DNA of 41,493 bases from Betaproteobacteria bacterium. GTDB lineage: Bacteria; Pseudomonadota; Gammaproteobacteria; Burkholderiales; SG8-39. Under the pieces are notes generated by a model, which saw only the letters and a program-made list of their open reading frames with translations, searched no databases and was not told the DNA's origin. This document shows, piece after piece, positions 15,389 to 22,784 of this stretch; positions within the stretch are counted from its first letter, which is position 1; the number at the start of each line of letters is the position of its first letter. Both the position numbers and the translations under genes were made by a program. The DNA lies in the NCBI GenBank assembly GCA_947476535.1, contig CANJRC010000025.1, positions 1 through 41,493 on the forward strand, in the 5' to 3' direction.

Positions 15389-17779
15389 ATGAATACAGTG
15401 ATCAGTAGCCGGATCCAACCTGCCGATGCGGGCCGTCACTACAAGTCTCCGAGATGGCGGTACGCTTACCATCTGCTAGCGGTCTTTGTTCTGCTCACGG
15501 TTTGCGGCGGTCTGCTTCTGAACCGCGAGATCATGGTCGTCTACACGAATTCCTTGAATGTGAATCGCGTATGGGTAGAAAGGATTGAGGCTTACTCCCA
15601 TCTCGGCGAATTGGCTGCAGATTTGAACGCACCGGGAAACGACGTTTTCGACAATCGGGACGTCGTAAAGGAAGCGGCCCGGATGCAAATCGCCGATGCA
15701 ATATTTGACCGCGCGCTCCAGGCGCAACGCTTCGACTCGCAAAGCCATCTTGATACGCAACCACTGCTGAAGCACTTCGACGCCATTGCGGTGGCAAAGC
15801 GCGAAATGGTGGAAGAGGCGTTGCTCATATTCGAGTACTTTCTGGGCTCGCGGCAGGACCTGGCTGGCAAGCGAATGGCCACGATGGACCAAAAGTTCGC
15901 CTCACTGAGCGCGGCGCTTCTGGCACTTCGGAGCTCAGTCGCCGAGATTCAGAAGCGGAATTTCGATGAACAGACCGCCGCGGTCTCAGTTCTTCACCAA
16001 TACGAGTATGTGATTGGGCTGTTGGTCGTCTTGATGGTCCTGTGGGGGGGATTTTACGGCACCAAAGTGGTGCGGCAGATGGAGGCAGATGCGAAGGGGA
16101 GGGAAGACCATTTCAACTTCGCTAGCGAAGCGGCCATGCAGATGCGCAACATTCTGGATAGCGTTGCCGAGGGTATTTTCTCATTCGATCAAGGGGGCCG
16201 CATTCTGACTTTCAACCGATTCGCGGAACGGCTGTTCGGGTTGAGTTCCGATGAGGCCATCTGCATGGATGCACAAGCGATAATCCCGGTGCTAGCGGAA
16301 TGCATCATTCGGGAGCCCGCTGGCCATCACTATGGATCGCCCGCGGCACCGTATAGGTTGCCGGGCGGCGAATGTGTCGGACGGTACCGCGATGGGATGG
16401 ACATGCCGTTGGAAGTTTCGGTCAGCAGGATCGGCGTCGGCGGGGCATCGACGTTTTCCGTTATTGTTCGAGACATCAGTGATCGGCACAAGGCTGCGCA
16501 AGCGACCAACGCCGCGGCAGTGGCAGAGGCAGCCAACCGCGCCAAGTCGCAGTTCCTGGCAAACATGAGTCATGAGGTACGCACGCCACTGAACGGCGTG
16601 CTCGGGATGGTGGAGATGTTGCTGGACACGCAGCTCACGCCGACCCAGCTCCGTTTCGCCAAGGTTGTGCAAAGCTCGGGAGAATCGTTGCTGGAACTCG
16701 TCAACGAAATTCTCGACTTTTCCAAGATAGAGGCAGGCAAGCTTGAGCTGGAATACGTCGCTTTCAATCCCCGCCAGATCATTGGTGATGTCCTGGAACT
16801 GTTTCATGATCGCGCGCTCAGGAAGGGACTGACCATTACCTGCAGCGTCGCAGAGGGGGTTCCCGAAGTGCTGAACGGGGCCGTATTGCGGTTGAATCAG
16901 GTTTTGACCAATCTGCTCGGCAATGCGATCAAATTTTCCGAAAAAGGAACCATTGCAGTAACGGTTTCGAGGCTCGCCTGCGCGACCGGCGATGAAGCAG
17001 GGGACGAGGCGCGCGCTGCGCCTGCTCATGTCGCCAAAGCCATTCTTCGGTTTGCGGTCTCGGATACGGGAATCGGGATAGCCCCCCTGGTGCAAGCGCG
17101 CTTGTTTAGGGCCTTCGAACAGGCTGATAACACGACCACTCGGCGCTATGGCGGGACAGGTCTCGGTCTCGCGATTTCCAAAGAACTGGTCGAGAAAATG
17201 GGGGGGCAGATTGGCGTGAACAGTTCAGTGGGTCATGGAGCCGAGTTCTGGTTTACGGTGTGCCTTGACCCTGCGTCAGTGCCTATTCCCGCGTCTGCGG
17301 CTGTTAAAGGGAATAAGAAGCCGGACAGCGACCTGATGGGTGTTCGTGTGCTGCTGGCCGAAGACAACCGAATCAATCGGGAGTTAGCCACTATGATGCT
17401 CAATTCGTTGGGCTGCTTGGTGTTGGCGGTAGAAGACGGCGCAAAAGCGCTGGCTGCCTTGGAAAATTCTCAATTTGATATTGTGCTCATGGATCGGCAG
17501 ATGCCGGAGCTCGATGGATTCGATGCAACCGCGATGATCCGCAGACGCGAACTCTTGCGTCCCAAGCCGCTGTCCGGAACGACACGGGCAATTCGGCTGC
17601 CGGTGGTGGGGTTGACCGCCAGTGCGCTCAAAGGCGACCGTGAGCTATTCATAGCAGCCGGTATGGACGACTATCTTTCTAAGCCTTTCCTGCGCGATGC
17701 GCTAAGGCGCATCCTTGAACGATGGGTGCTCGACGTGAACCATGGTGAAGAAGCTCTGAGGGCAATGGACGACGTTTAG
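15389..17779 (+). CDS. Hybrid sensor histidine kinase (BarA/ArcB-like layout, no HPt)
   Basis: 796 residues from the ATG at 15389, chosen because GGAAGG lies 8 bp upstream; in-frame ATGs at 15365 and 15374 are poorer. Two membrane helices (about 28-46 and 205-228) enclose a periplasmic helical sensor of about 155 residues. Then come a PAS domain (about 245-360), HisKA (FLANMSHEVRTPLNGVLGM), HATPase (NLLGNAIKFSEKG, DTGIGI, GTGLGLAIS) and a C-terminal receiver (VLLAEDNRINRE, DIVLMDRQMPELDGFD, then a conserved lysine in LSKPF). No HPt domain is present, so phosphotransfer must use a separate protein. The receiver on the divergent kinase is one possible acceptor in the same signalling neighbourhood. 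Confidence 0.92.
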   Translation: MNTVISSRIQPADAGRHYKSPRWRYAYHLLAVFVLLTVCGGLLLNREIMVVYTNSLNVNRVWVERIEAYSHLGELAADLNAPGNDVFDNRDVVKEAARMQIADAIFDRALQAQRFDSQSHLDTQPLLKHFDAIAVAKREMVEEALLIFEYFLGSRQDLAGKRMATMDQKFASLSAALLALRSSVAEIQKRNFDEQTAAVSVLHQYEYVIGLLVVLMVLWGGFYGTKVVRQMEADAKGREDHFNFASEAAMQMRNILDSVAEGIFSFDQGGRILTFNRFAERLFGLSSDEAICMDAQAIIPVLAECIIREPAGHHYGSPAAPYRLPGGECVGRYRDGMDMPLEVSVSRIGVGGASTFSVIVRDISDRHKAAQATNAAAVAEAANRAKSQFLANMSHEVRTPLNGVLGMVEMLLDTQLTPTQLRFAKVVQSSGESLLELVNEILDFSKIEAGKLELEYVAFNPRQIIGDVLELFHDRALRKGLTITCSVAEGVPEVLNGAVLRLNQVLTNLLGNAIKFSEKGTIAVTVSRLACATGDEAGDEARAAPAHVAKAILRFAVSDTGIGIAPLVQARLFRAFEQADNTTTRRYGGTGLGLAISKELVEKMGGQIGVNSSVGHGAEFWFTVCLDPASVPIPASAAVKGNKKPDSDLMGVRVLLAEDNRINRELATMMLNSLGCLVLAVEDGAKALAALENSQFDIVLMDRQMPELDGFDATAMIRRRELLRPKPLSGTTRAIRLPVVGLTASALKGDRELFIAAGMDDYLSKPFLRDALRRILERWVLDVNHGEEALRAMDDV

Positions 17780-17794
17780 TCGAGCACTTGCGGC

Positions 17795-17820
17795 AAGGGC
17801 ATCCTGGACCGGATGCCCTT
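17795..17820 (+). terminator. Hairpin after the hybrid kinase gene
   Basis: AAGGGCATCC and GGATGCCCTT pair perfectly over 10 bp around TGGACC, 16 bp past the stop codon. No T run follows, so termination may need Rho or be partial. Confidence 0.5.
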
Positions 17821-18006
17821 GAACTAGCCTGCGGGCGCATTCGGAATGCGTATGGCGCCGTGCAGATGGCATGGGAGGTCGTGCTAACGGCCGGTGAGAA
17901 ATCCAACGGGCGAGGATGACTGCCGTCGTATTTTGAAACGGACGCTTAGGTCCTCTTGTCCCGACTGGACAGAGCCGCGAATTCAGTGGGGGCGTTGCCC
18001 GGAGTC

Positions 18007-18019
18007 GGGGATTTTCCCC
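18007..18019 (+). promoter_or_regulatory. Candidate enhancer dyad upstream of the HD-domain gene
   Basis: GGGGA-TTT-TCCCC is a perfect 5-bp dyad. It matches GGGAATGTTCCCC (1183) at 11 of 13 positions. It lies 105 bp upstream of the GC of the candidate -12 element at 18118-18119. Confidence 0.35.
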
Positions 18020-18104
18020 AACGACGACGTTGGCGGCACCGCTCCCCATCCCTTGCACCAGAAAATAGCCGATTGATTTCTGGGGCTTAGCGTTTGTCCT
18101 GATT

Positions 18105-18120
18105 GGGCGTGCAAATTGCT
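18105..18120 (+). promoter_or_regulatory. Candidate sigma-54 promoter of the HD-domain gene
   Basis: GGGCGTGCAAATTGCT has GG (18106-18107) and GC (18118-18119) exactly 10 bp apart and a perfect TTGCT -12 half. The -24 half (GGGCGT) keeps only GGC. The predicted leader is about 46 nt. Confidence 0.45.
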
Positions 18121-18176
18121 TAGGTAAGAGGCTCGATCCGTTGTGTGAAGCGGGCCGTTCTACCAAAGAGGGACGC

Positions 18177-19133
18177 ATGAACGCCTTCAGCAATGAATTG
18201 GATGTCGCGAAAATGGTGCGCACTACCGATCCCGCAGCAGTAGAAGCGGAAGTGAACCGGATATTCCTCGAACTCTATCCGGACGCACGACCCGGTGAGC
18301 TCGATACCGCATTCCGCGATGCCATGTCCCTCTATCGGGGTGAGACTGCCGGCGTTCATGCCTGCGACACGGCTTATCACAATATCCAGCATACGCTGGA
18401 TGTGACGCTCACCATGGCGCGGCTCATCGATGGCTACGAGCGCAGCCGCACGGACCTGGAGGCGATCACCGCGCGCGAGTTCCAGCTGGGCGTGATCACC
18501 GCCCTGTTCCATGACATTGGTTACCTGCGCCGGCAAAGTGATGCCCCAGTGGTCTGCAACGGCGCCGTATATACCAAGATACATGTATCGCGCGGCGCGC
18601 AGTTCCTGCGTGGGTACCTCCCCAAGCTGGGCATGAGCGACCTGGCGGATATTTCCGCAGCCTTGATTCACTTCACTGGATACGAAAAGACGATAGCGTC
18701 CATCCGGGTGCCTGGTCCGGTCTACCGGACGCTCGGAAACATGCTCGGTACGGCCGATCTCATTGCCCAGATGTCCGATCGCTGCTATCTGGAAAAATGC
18801 CGCGACCGGCTCTACCCCGAATTTGTTGCCGGCGGTCTGGCAAGCAACCGCCAGTCGAACGGGGAGGATGTGGTTGTGTTTTCTTCAGGCGAAGACCTCG
18901 TGCGCAAGACGCCGGCATTTTTTTATGCCGTCACAAAATACCGGCTGGAAAGGGAACTGCATGGCGCTTACGCGTATGCCGAAAGCCATTTCCGCGGTCA
19001 GAACCTCTATCTCGAGGCCTTGCACAAGAATATTCGTTTCGCGCGCGAGCTCTCGAGCAGGCCGGATATGTCGGCCTTGAATCGCCAGCCGCCGGTAACA
19101 GCGAAGGCCTCATCGACGTGCCGGCCCGATTAG
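18177..19133 (+). CDS. HD-domain metal-dependent phosphohydrolase
   Basis: 318 residues from the ATG at 18177, which follows AGAGGGA; an in-frame start at 18141 lacks this. Two metal-binding signatures are clear. TAYHNIQHTLDVT at about residues 66-78 resembles the YHN-x-x-H motif of class I cyclic nucleotide phosphodiesterases. ALFHDIGYLR at about 108-117 gives the HD pair. A further histidine (ALIHFTGYE) and aspartate (TADLIAQMSDR) complete the usual HD set. The C-terminal 20 residues are disordered-looking. The substrate is unknown; a cyclic nucleotide is a fair guess from the motif, and a cNMP-binding protein is encoded 13 kb upstream. tatA and tatB follow on the same strand after 175 bp. 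Confidence 0.8.
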   Translation: MNAFSNELDVAKMVRTTDPAAVEAEVNRIFLELYPDARPGELDTAFRDAMSLYRGETAGVHACDTAYHNIQHTLDVTLTMARLIDGYERSRTDLEAITAREFQLGVITALFHDIGYLRRQSDAPVVCNGAVYTKIHVSRGAQFLRGYLPKLGMSDLADISAALIHFTGYEKTIASIRVPGPVYRTLGNMLGTADLIAQMSDRCYLEKCRDRLYPEFVAGGLASNRQSNGEDVVVFSSGEDLVRKTPAFFYAVTKYRLERELHGAYAYAESHFRGQNLYLEALHKNIRFARELSSRPDMSALNRQPPVTAKASSTCRPD

Positions 19134-19308
19134 GGAGTATTCCCAACATTGCGTTGTGGAAGAAGTGCCCGGCAATCGGAACTACTATGCGCACTTCAGG
19201 GTAACGCTGTATGGCGTCGCCCGCACGCCTGTCAGAGAATGACGCGTCACTCGATCGGGTCCACACGCCAGGCTGGTCATCGCAGCCTGGGATGGCAAGG
19301 AGATAGAA

Positions 19309-19551
19309 ATGGGTTCATTCAGTATCTGGCACTGGTTGGTCGTACTCGCGATAGTCATGCTGATATTCGGTACCAAAAAGCTGCGCAACCTCGGCGCTGA
19401 CCTGGGCGGTGCGGTGAAGGGATTCAAGGAGGGCATGAAGGAGGCAGCCACTGAGCCGGGTATGGATGCCGTGGCGACGACACAGTTAACGGACCGCACG
19501 CCCATCGATGGCGTGATTACGGCGAAATCCGAAAGTTCGGCGATACGCTAG
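19309..19551 (+). CDS. tatA: Twin-arginine translocase subunit TatA
   Basis: 80 residues. The ATG at 19309 follows AAGGAGATAGAA. The family hallmarks are complete: a short N-terminal membrane helix ([17 protein letters not shown]), the [10 protein letters not shown] hinge, an amphipathic helix ([17 protein letters not shown]) and a flexible tail. TatA forms the export pore for folded proteins. tatB follows after 9 bp, but no tatC is present; the next gene is the convergent rpoN. Confidence 0.93.
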   Translation: MGSFSIWHWLVVLAIVMLIFGTKKLRNLGADLGGAVKGFKEGMKEAATEPGMDAVATTQLTDRTPIDGVITAKSESSAIR

Positions 19552-19560
19552 GGCAGGCCC

Positions 19561-19998
19561 GTGTTTGATATTGAATTTTCGGAGCTGATGGTCATTGGCG
19601 TGGTCGCGCTGGTCGTGATCGGCCCCGAGCGCATGCCGAAGGTGGCGCGTACCGCCGGGGCTCTATTGGGTCGCGCGCAACGCTACCTCGATACGCTCAA
19701 AGCCGAGATCGAGAGCGAAGCGGACCTGGAGGACCTCAAACGCATCAAGTCCACTTTTTCTGATGCAGCAAAGTCTGTAGGGCAGTCGGTGAGTCAGGCC
19801 GAGGAAGCTCTCGCCACGACGCTGGAGCCACTAGGGGAAAGTTTCGCCCAACAGGTTTCGCGGCCGGCAGCCGCTGCTGTGGTAACCCCGGCGGCTGCAC
19901 GCGTCGAATTACTGACGGCCAATCCCGTCGAAAGTCCGGACGTCCCAGCGCAGCTGGACCTGTGGCCAGAGTCACCGACCGTGGTGTCAAGGACGTGA
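19561..19998 (+). CDS. tatB: Twin-arginine translocase subunit TatB
   Basis: 145 residues from a GTG start at 19561 with AGGGCAGG just upstream. The N-terminus MFDIEFSELMVIGVVALVVIGPERMPKVAR carries the TatB-specific short helix with glutamate at position 8 and the GPERMP hinge. A long charged amphipathic helix follows, then a Pro/Ala-rich tail. TatB normally forms the substrate receptor with TatC, which is missing here. The pair must therefore use a TatC encoded elsewhere, or work apart from it. Confidence 0.93.
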   Translation: MFDIEFSELMVIGVVALVVIGPERMPKVARTAGALLGRAQRYLDTLKAEIESEADLEDLKRIKSTFSDAAKSVGQSVSQAEEALATTLEPLGESFAQQVSRPAAAAVVTPAAARVELLTANPVESPDVPAQLDLWPESPTVVSRT

Positions 19999-20012
19999 TC
20001 CAGCTGGCCGGG

Positions 20013-20028
20013 GCGCTGGAACCAGCGC
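20013..20028. terminator. Hairpin between convergent tatB and rpoN
   Basis: GCGCTGG-AA-CCAGCGC, a 7-bp perfect stem extendable by a G-U pair, in the 49-bp gap between the two convergent stops. No T run; it may slow both polymerases. Confidence 0.4.
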
Positions 20029-20047
20029 TGCCGGGCGTAGCCGGAAG

Positions 20048-21478
20048 CTACAACGATTTACGCATGCTCATCGGAGATATCTGCAGCGATTCGCGATATT
20101 TTGCGACAGTGCGACGCGCCACCACGATGCCTTGTTCTCCGAGAATCTGGGACATTTTGGCGTCGGACAGCGGTCGTTTTCTGTCTTCGGCACCCACCAT
20201 CTGTTTCAGTAGCGAACGGATCGCGGTGGCAGAACAGACACCGCCGGCGTCGGTGGCGACGTAGCTGCCGAAAAAGTACTTCAGCTCTAGAATTCCGCGC
20301 GGCGTGGACATGAATTTCTGCGTTGTGACACGCGATACCGTTGACTCGTGCAGTTCGAGCGTTTCCGATATTTCCCGCATCACCAGTGGACGCATCGCCA
20401 CTTCGCCGTGGTCGAAAAAGTTGCGTTGCCGCACGACAATCGCCTGCGCCACTCGGAGTATCGTGTCGAAGCGCTGCTGTACGGTCCTGATCAGCCAACG
20501 TGCCTCCTGCAGTTGACTGGACATCTGGGCGCTGGGCGCATGCTGCTTGCTCTGCAGTATCTGCGCGTAGATGTTGTTGACGCGAAGCCTCGGCATGGCC
20601 TCGGGGTTTAGGCGGGCAACCCATTCGCCTTTCTCCATCTGGACAACGACATCGGGGACGATATAGCGCGTGTCAGACGCCCCATAGGCCGCGCCGGGGT
20701 AGGGGTTCAGGCTTTGAATCAGCTGTTGCGCCTTGCGCAGGCTCTCGTCGTCGCAGCGCAGTACTTTTTTCAGGCGCACGAAATCACGCGCTGCGAGATC
20801 TTCAAGATGAGCGCGCACAATGCGGGTGGCCAGTGCGCGCGCCGGCGTGTCTGGCGGCAAGGCGTTCAACTGCAGCTCCAGGCATTCGGCGGGCGTGCGC
20901 GCGCCGACACCAGTGGGCTCGAAATTCTGCAAGTATTTTAGGCCGACACGCAGTTCGTCCAGCCCGACCTCCAACTCGGCCGGAAGCATCTCGGCGATTT
21001 CCTCGAGGCTCTGGGACAGATATCCGCGCTCATCGAGCGAGGCAATGAGGGCATTGACCACGCACTTGTCGCGCACCGACAACCGGGTCAGCCCCAATTG
21101 CCCGGACAGGTGCTCGTACAATGTGGAGGTATCCGCGGCAAGCTGCGGATACTCCGACTCCTCTGCGTCGTCGCGCCTGGAGCCCGCTGAGGAGCCGTCG
21201 GTAAACCAGTCGAAGTCGGGGGCGTCGGCATTGCGCGCGTCAGCAGCGGGCAATTCGGCGGCGGACACGACGGTCTCCTCGCGCGTGGTGCCATTCAGCG
21301 GCCTTGGCAGGGCCTCCTGCTGCACATCGTCGCGCTCCAGGAGTGGATTGTCTGTGAGAAACTTTTCCAGGTCCTGGTTCATCTCCTGCGTGGACAGTTG
21401 CAGCAGTCGAATGGATTGTTGCAGCTGCGGTGTCAGGCTAAGGTGCTGCGACAGTCTTAGATGCAGGGTTTGCCTCAT
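20048..21478 (-). CDS. rpoN: RNA polymerase sigma-54 factor RpoN
   Basis: 476 residues. The ATG at 21478 gives the usual N-terminus (MRQTLHLRLSQHLSLTPQLQ); a TTG at 21535 would add 19 unusual residues. Region I is Gln/Leu-rich and binds activators. An acidic, variable region II (about 50-115) follows, then the core-binding domain, the helix-turn-helix near TLELHESTVSRVTTQKF, and the RpoN box ARRTVAKYRE that reads the -24 element. The extended C-terminal tail (SLQISPMSMRKSL) is slightly longer than I expect. The usual neighbours of the housekeeping copy (lptB, hpf, ptsN) are absent, so this may be a second rpoN paralog. An inverted repeat lies 45-75 bp upstream of the start. Confidence 0.95.
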   Translation of the reverse strand: MRQTLHLRLSQHLSLTPQLQQSIRLLQLSTQEMNQDLEKFLTDNPLLERDDVQQEALPRPLNGTTREETVVSAAELPAADARNADAPDFDWFTDGSSAGSRRDDAEESEYPQLAADTSTLYEHLSGQLGLTRLSVRDKCVVNALIASLDERGYLSQSLEEIAEMLPAELEVGLDELRVGLKYLQNFEPTGVGARTPAECLELQLNALPPDTPARALATRIVRAHLEDLAARDFVRLKKVLRCDDESLRKAQQLIQSLNPYPGAAYGASDTRYIVPDVVVQMEKGEWVARLNPEAMPRLRVNNIYAQILQSKQHAPSAQMSSQLQEARWLIRTVQQRFDTILRVAQAIVVRQRNFFDHGEVAMRPLVMREISETLELHESTVSRVTTQKFMSTPRGILELKYFFGSYVATDAGGVCSATAIRSLLKQMVGAEDRKRPLSDAKMSQILGEQGIVVARRTVAKYRESLQISPMSMRKSL

Positions 21479-21522
21479 CGTAGACCGGGAGTTCTGCTTG
21501 ACGAGCGCCTTTGAGTGTCGCC

Positions 21523-21553
21523 CAGTGCAATGCAAGTGGCCGCATTTGCACTG
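21523..21553. promoter_or_regulatory. Inverted repeat upstream of rpoN
   Basis: CAGTGCAA (21523-21530) and TTGCACTG (21546-21553) are perfect reverse complements around a 15-bp spacer that itself has partial symmetry (TGCAAGTGGCCGCATTTGCA). Its centre is about 60 bp upstream of the rpoN ATG. A candidate operator for control of rpoN. Confidence 0.4.
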
Positions 21554-21838
21554 AAGTGCGTTCTGACCGCCGTTGCTGAATCAGCAAGCATCGTTGGAAT
21601 CCTCAGGACACTCATGCCCGGTTTCAGTGGTTGACTTCGATTAGTTACGACGGAACGCTGGTCATTGCAGCCAGTGTTGGCATTGTCGAGCAGGCACCGC
21701 GGATATGCGATGCGGTGTTACCCGAATTCCAGCGGAGTGGTTCCCATCACGCGTGCTGGTCCGATGCGTACGCGCGAACTTCGGACACGCCGCACCTTTC
21801 TGTTTCCAGGCGCGCCGCACCAACCGCCGGGTTGGAAC

Positions 21839-21851
21839 GGAAGTTTTCCCC
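21839..21851 (+). promoter_or_regulatory. Candidate enhancer dyad of the 21960 promoter
   Basis: GGAAGTTTTCCCC, arms GGAA/TTCC. Its centre is 128 bp upstream of the GC of the -12 element, almost the same spacing as the dyad at 1183-1195 has to its promoter (129 bp). Confidence 0.4.
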
Positions 21852-21959
21852 ATCACCCGGGGCAGATGCCCCCTGTGCACAGGGCATCGACGCCGATCAC
21901 AAAAAGTTTTCCGACACCTCTTGATAGGGGGAATAGAGACTTGGCCCCCTGTATGGAAA

Positions 21960-21975
21960 TGGCACGCTTAGTGCG
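21960..21975 (+). promoter_or_regulatory. Sigma-54 (-24/-12) promoter
   Basis: TGGCACGCTTAGTGCG: perfect TGGCAC -24 half, exact 10-bp spacing between GG (21961-21962) and GC (21973-21974). It shares the first eight bases TGGCACGC with the promoter at 1305. The predicted start is near 21986, 26 nt before the ATG at 22012. Confidence 0.75.
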
Positions 21976-22011
21976 TTGACTCATCCGAGTTCAACGGGTG
22001 AGGAACAGGTA

Positions 22012-22404
22012 ATGGATAAATTAGGTCGCATTCTAGTAATCAACGAGCACCCCTTGATTTGGCTAGGATTGCGCGCGGTTTTGGCTGAGGCGTCGGATAT
22101 CGAGGTGCTCGCCCAAGGTGACCACGGTGACGAATCTGTTGCCACGGATGGCGGGCTGACACCGGATCTGCTGCTGTTGGATAGAACCGTGGCAGGAGTG
22201 CACGACTTCGAGAGGCTGGCGTGGCTCAGGCGACGCTATCCGGATGCGCGCGTATTGTTGGTGGTACCGAGCGGGGGTGAAAACGCCATCCCTGCAAGCC
22301 AGCCCTGTGATGCCGACGGTTGCGTCCGGATCGATGCCACGCATAAGGAGTTCCTCCTGGCGATCCGCAGTGTGTTGCAGGGCCGGCCCTGTCTGTGGTG
22401 GTAG
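22012..22404 (+). CDS. Degenerate receiver-only response regulator (130 aa)
   Basis: The ATG at 22012 follows a GAGGAACAGG site and opens a NarL-type receiver (RILVINEHPLIWLGLRAVL). The usual acidic pair is replaced by N-E. A candidate phospho-acceptor aspartate remains in DLLLLDRTVAG, but the conserved lysine before the last helix is lost (CVRIDATHKEF instead of a YILKDATHEE type). The end, FLLAIRSVLQG, aligns with CIAIRSVLSG of the intact regulator at 39582, and the protein stops at TAG 22402-22404 before any DNA-binding domain. It is driven by a strong sigma-54 promoter. It may be a phosphorylation-independent or atypical receiver, or a gene in decay. Confidence 0.75.
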   Translation: MDKLGRILVINEHPLIWLGLRAVLAEASDIEVLAQGDHGDESVATDGGLTPDLLLLDRTVAGVHDFERLAWLRRRYPDARVLLVVPSGGENAIPASQPCDADGCVRIDATHKEFLLAIRSVLQGRPCLWW

Positions 22405-22617
22405 GTCCGAACGGGATTGAACGCCCCATCCCTGCAAGCACGTCCTGCGATGCCGATGGATGCGTGCGGAGTGTCCAGCGGGCGCATTGCCGAAGTGCTT
22501 TCCCTGAGCGTGGCCTTGATGCGCGACTTCGCCGTGATGGCCTGCGCCTGCGAACCTACTGGGTTCTACTACCGGGTTGTCAGTGAGCCACCGTATTGGC
22601 ATGGCGCTTGGCCATAG
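22405..22617 (+). pseudogene. Remnant following the receiver gene, with duplicated segment
   Basis: The bases from about 22398 to 22470 repeat, codon for codon with divergence, those at about 22257-22330. In the respective frames both read IPAS-x-x-CDADGCVR. The copies lie in different reading frames. In the receiver's own frame, just beyond its stop, the open stretch to 22617 includes GVSSGRIAEVLSLSVALMRD, which loosely resembles a LuxR-type recognition region. This could be a broken C-terminal half of a regulator gene after an internal duplication, or chance. Confidence 0.35.
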
Positions 22618-22705
22618 GGCCTAATGCGTATGTGGTTCTGCGCAGGTCTTTACACGGGGATCCCGCCCGTTCGCGCACGGTGTTGATCGGAAGACCGCTG
22701 CCCCG

Positions 22706-22719
22706 GGGCAATATTGCCC
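22706..22719. promoter_or_regulatory. Perfect 14-bp palindrome overlapping a -35 box
   Basis: GGGCAATATTGCCC is perfectly palindromic and its right half contains the TTGCCC -35 hexamer of the promoter below. This placement is typical of a repressor operator. Confidence 0.45.
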
Positions 22720-22742
22720 GGGTTGCAGTTAATGTTTCTAAT
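22714..22742 (+). promoter_or_regulatory. Sigma-70 type promoter of the ExeA-like/gspB pair
   Basis: TTGCCC (22714-22719), 17-bp spacer, TCTAAT (22737-22742): four of six and five of six consensus matches with ideal spacing. Initiation near 22749 would leave about 36 nt before the GTG at 22785. Confidence 0.5.
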
Positions 22743-22784
22743 GGCACGCAAACGCCATGTGGCGATCCGGAATGGAGCACCGAC

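Larger units (their letters stand above)
17780..18176 (+). other. 397-bp intergenic region: hairpin, dyad and candidate promoter
   Basis: No gene seen. It holds a perfect 10-bp hairpin just after the hybrid kinase (17795-17820), a GGGGA-TTT-TCCCC dyad at 18007-18019 and a candidate -24/-12 element at 18105-18120 ahead of the HD-domain gene. Confidence 0.45.
21554..22011 (+). promoter_or_regulatory. Intergenic region upstream of the stand-alone receiver gene
   Basis: No convincing gene in about 460 bp; short frames here have no protein-like composition. It contains a GGAA-GTT-TTCC dyad with trailing CC (21839-21851), a short CCCCTGTGCACAGGG inverted repeat near 21870-21884, and the -24/-12 promoter at 21960. 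Confidence 0.5.

Noticed and set aside
21496-21509. Minus-strand GG-N10-GC just ahead of rpoN
   Set aside because: Would initiate only about 6 nt before the ATG, leaving no room for a ribosome site; weak halves.
22742-22757. A third TGGCACGC sequence, upstream of the ExeA-like gene, as a sigma-54 promoter
   Set aside because: The position expected to hold the -12 GC reads CC, and no matching dyad lies upstream. It overlaps a better sigma-70 type promoter.
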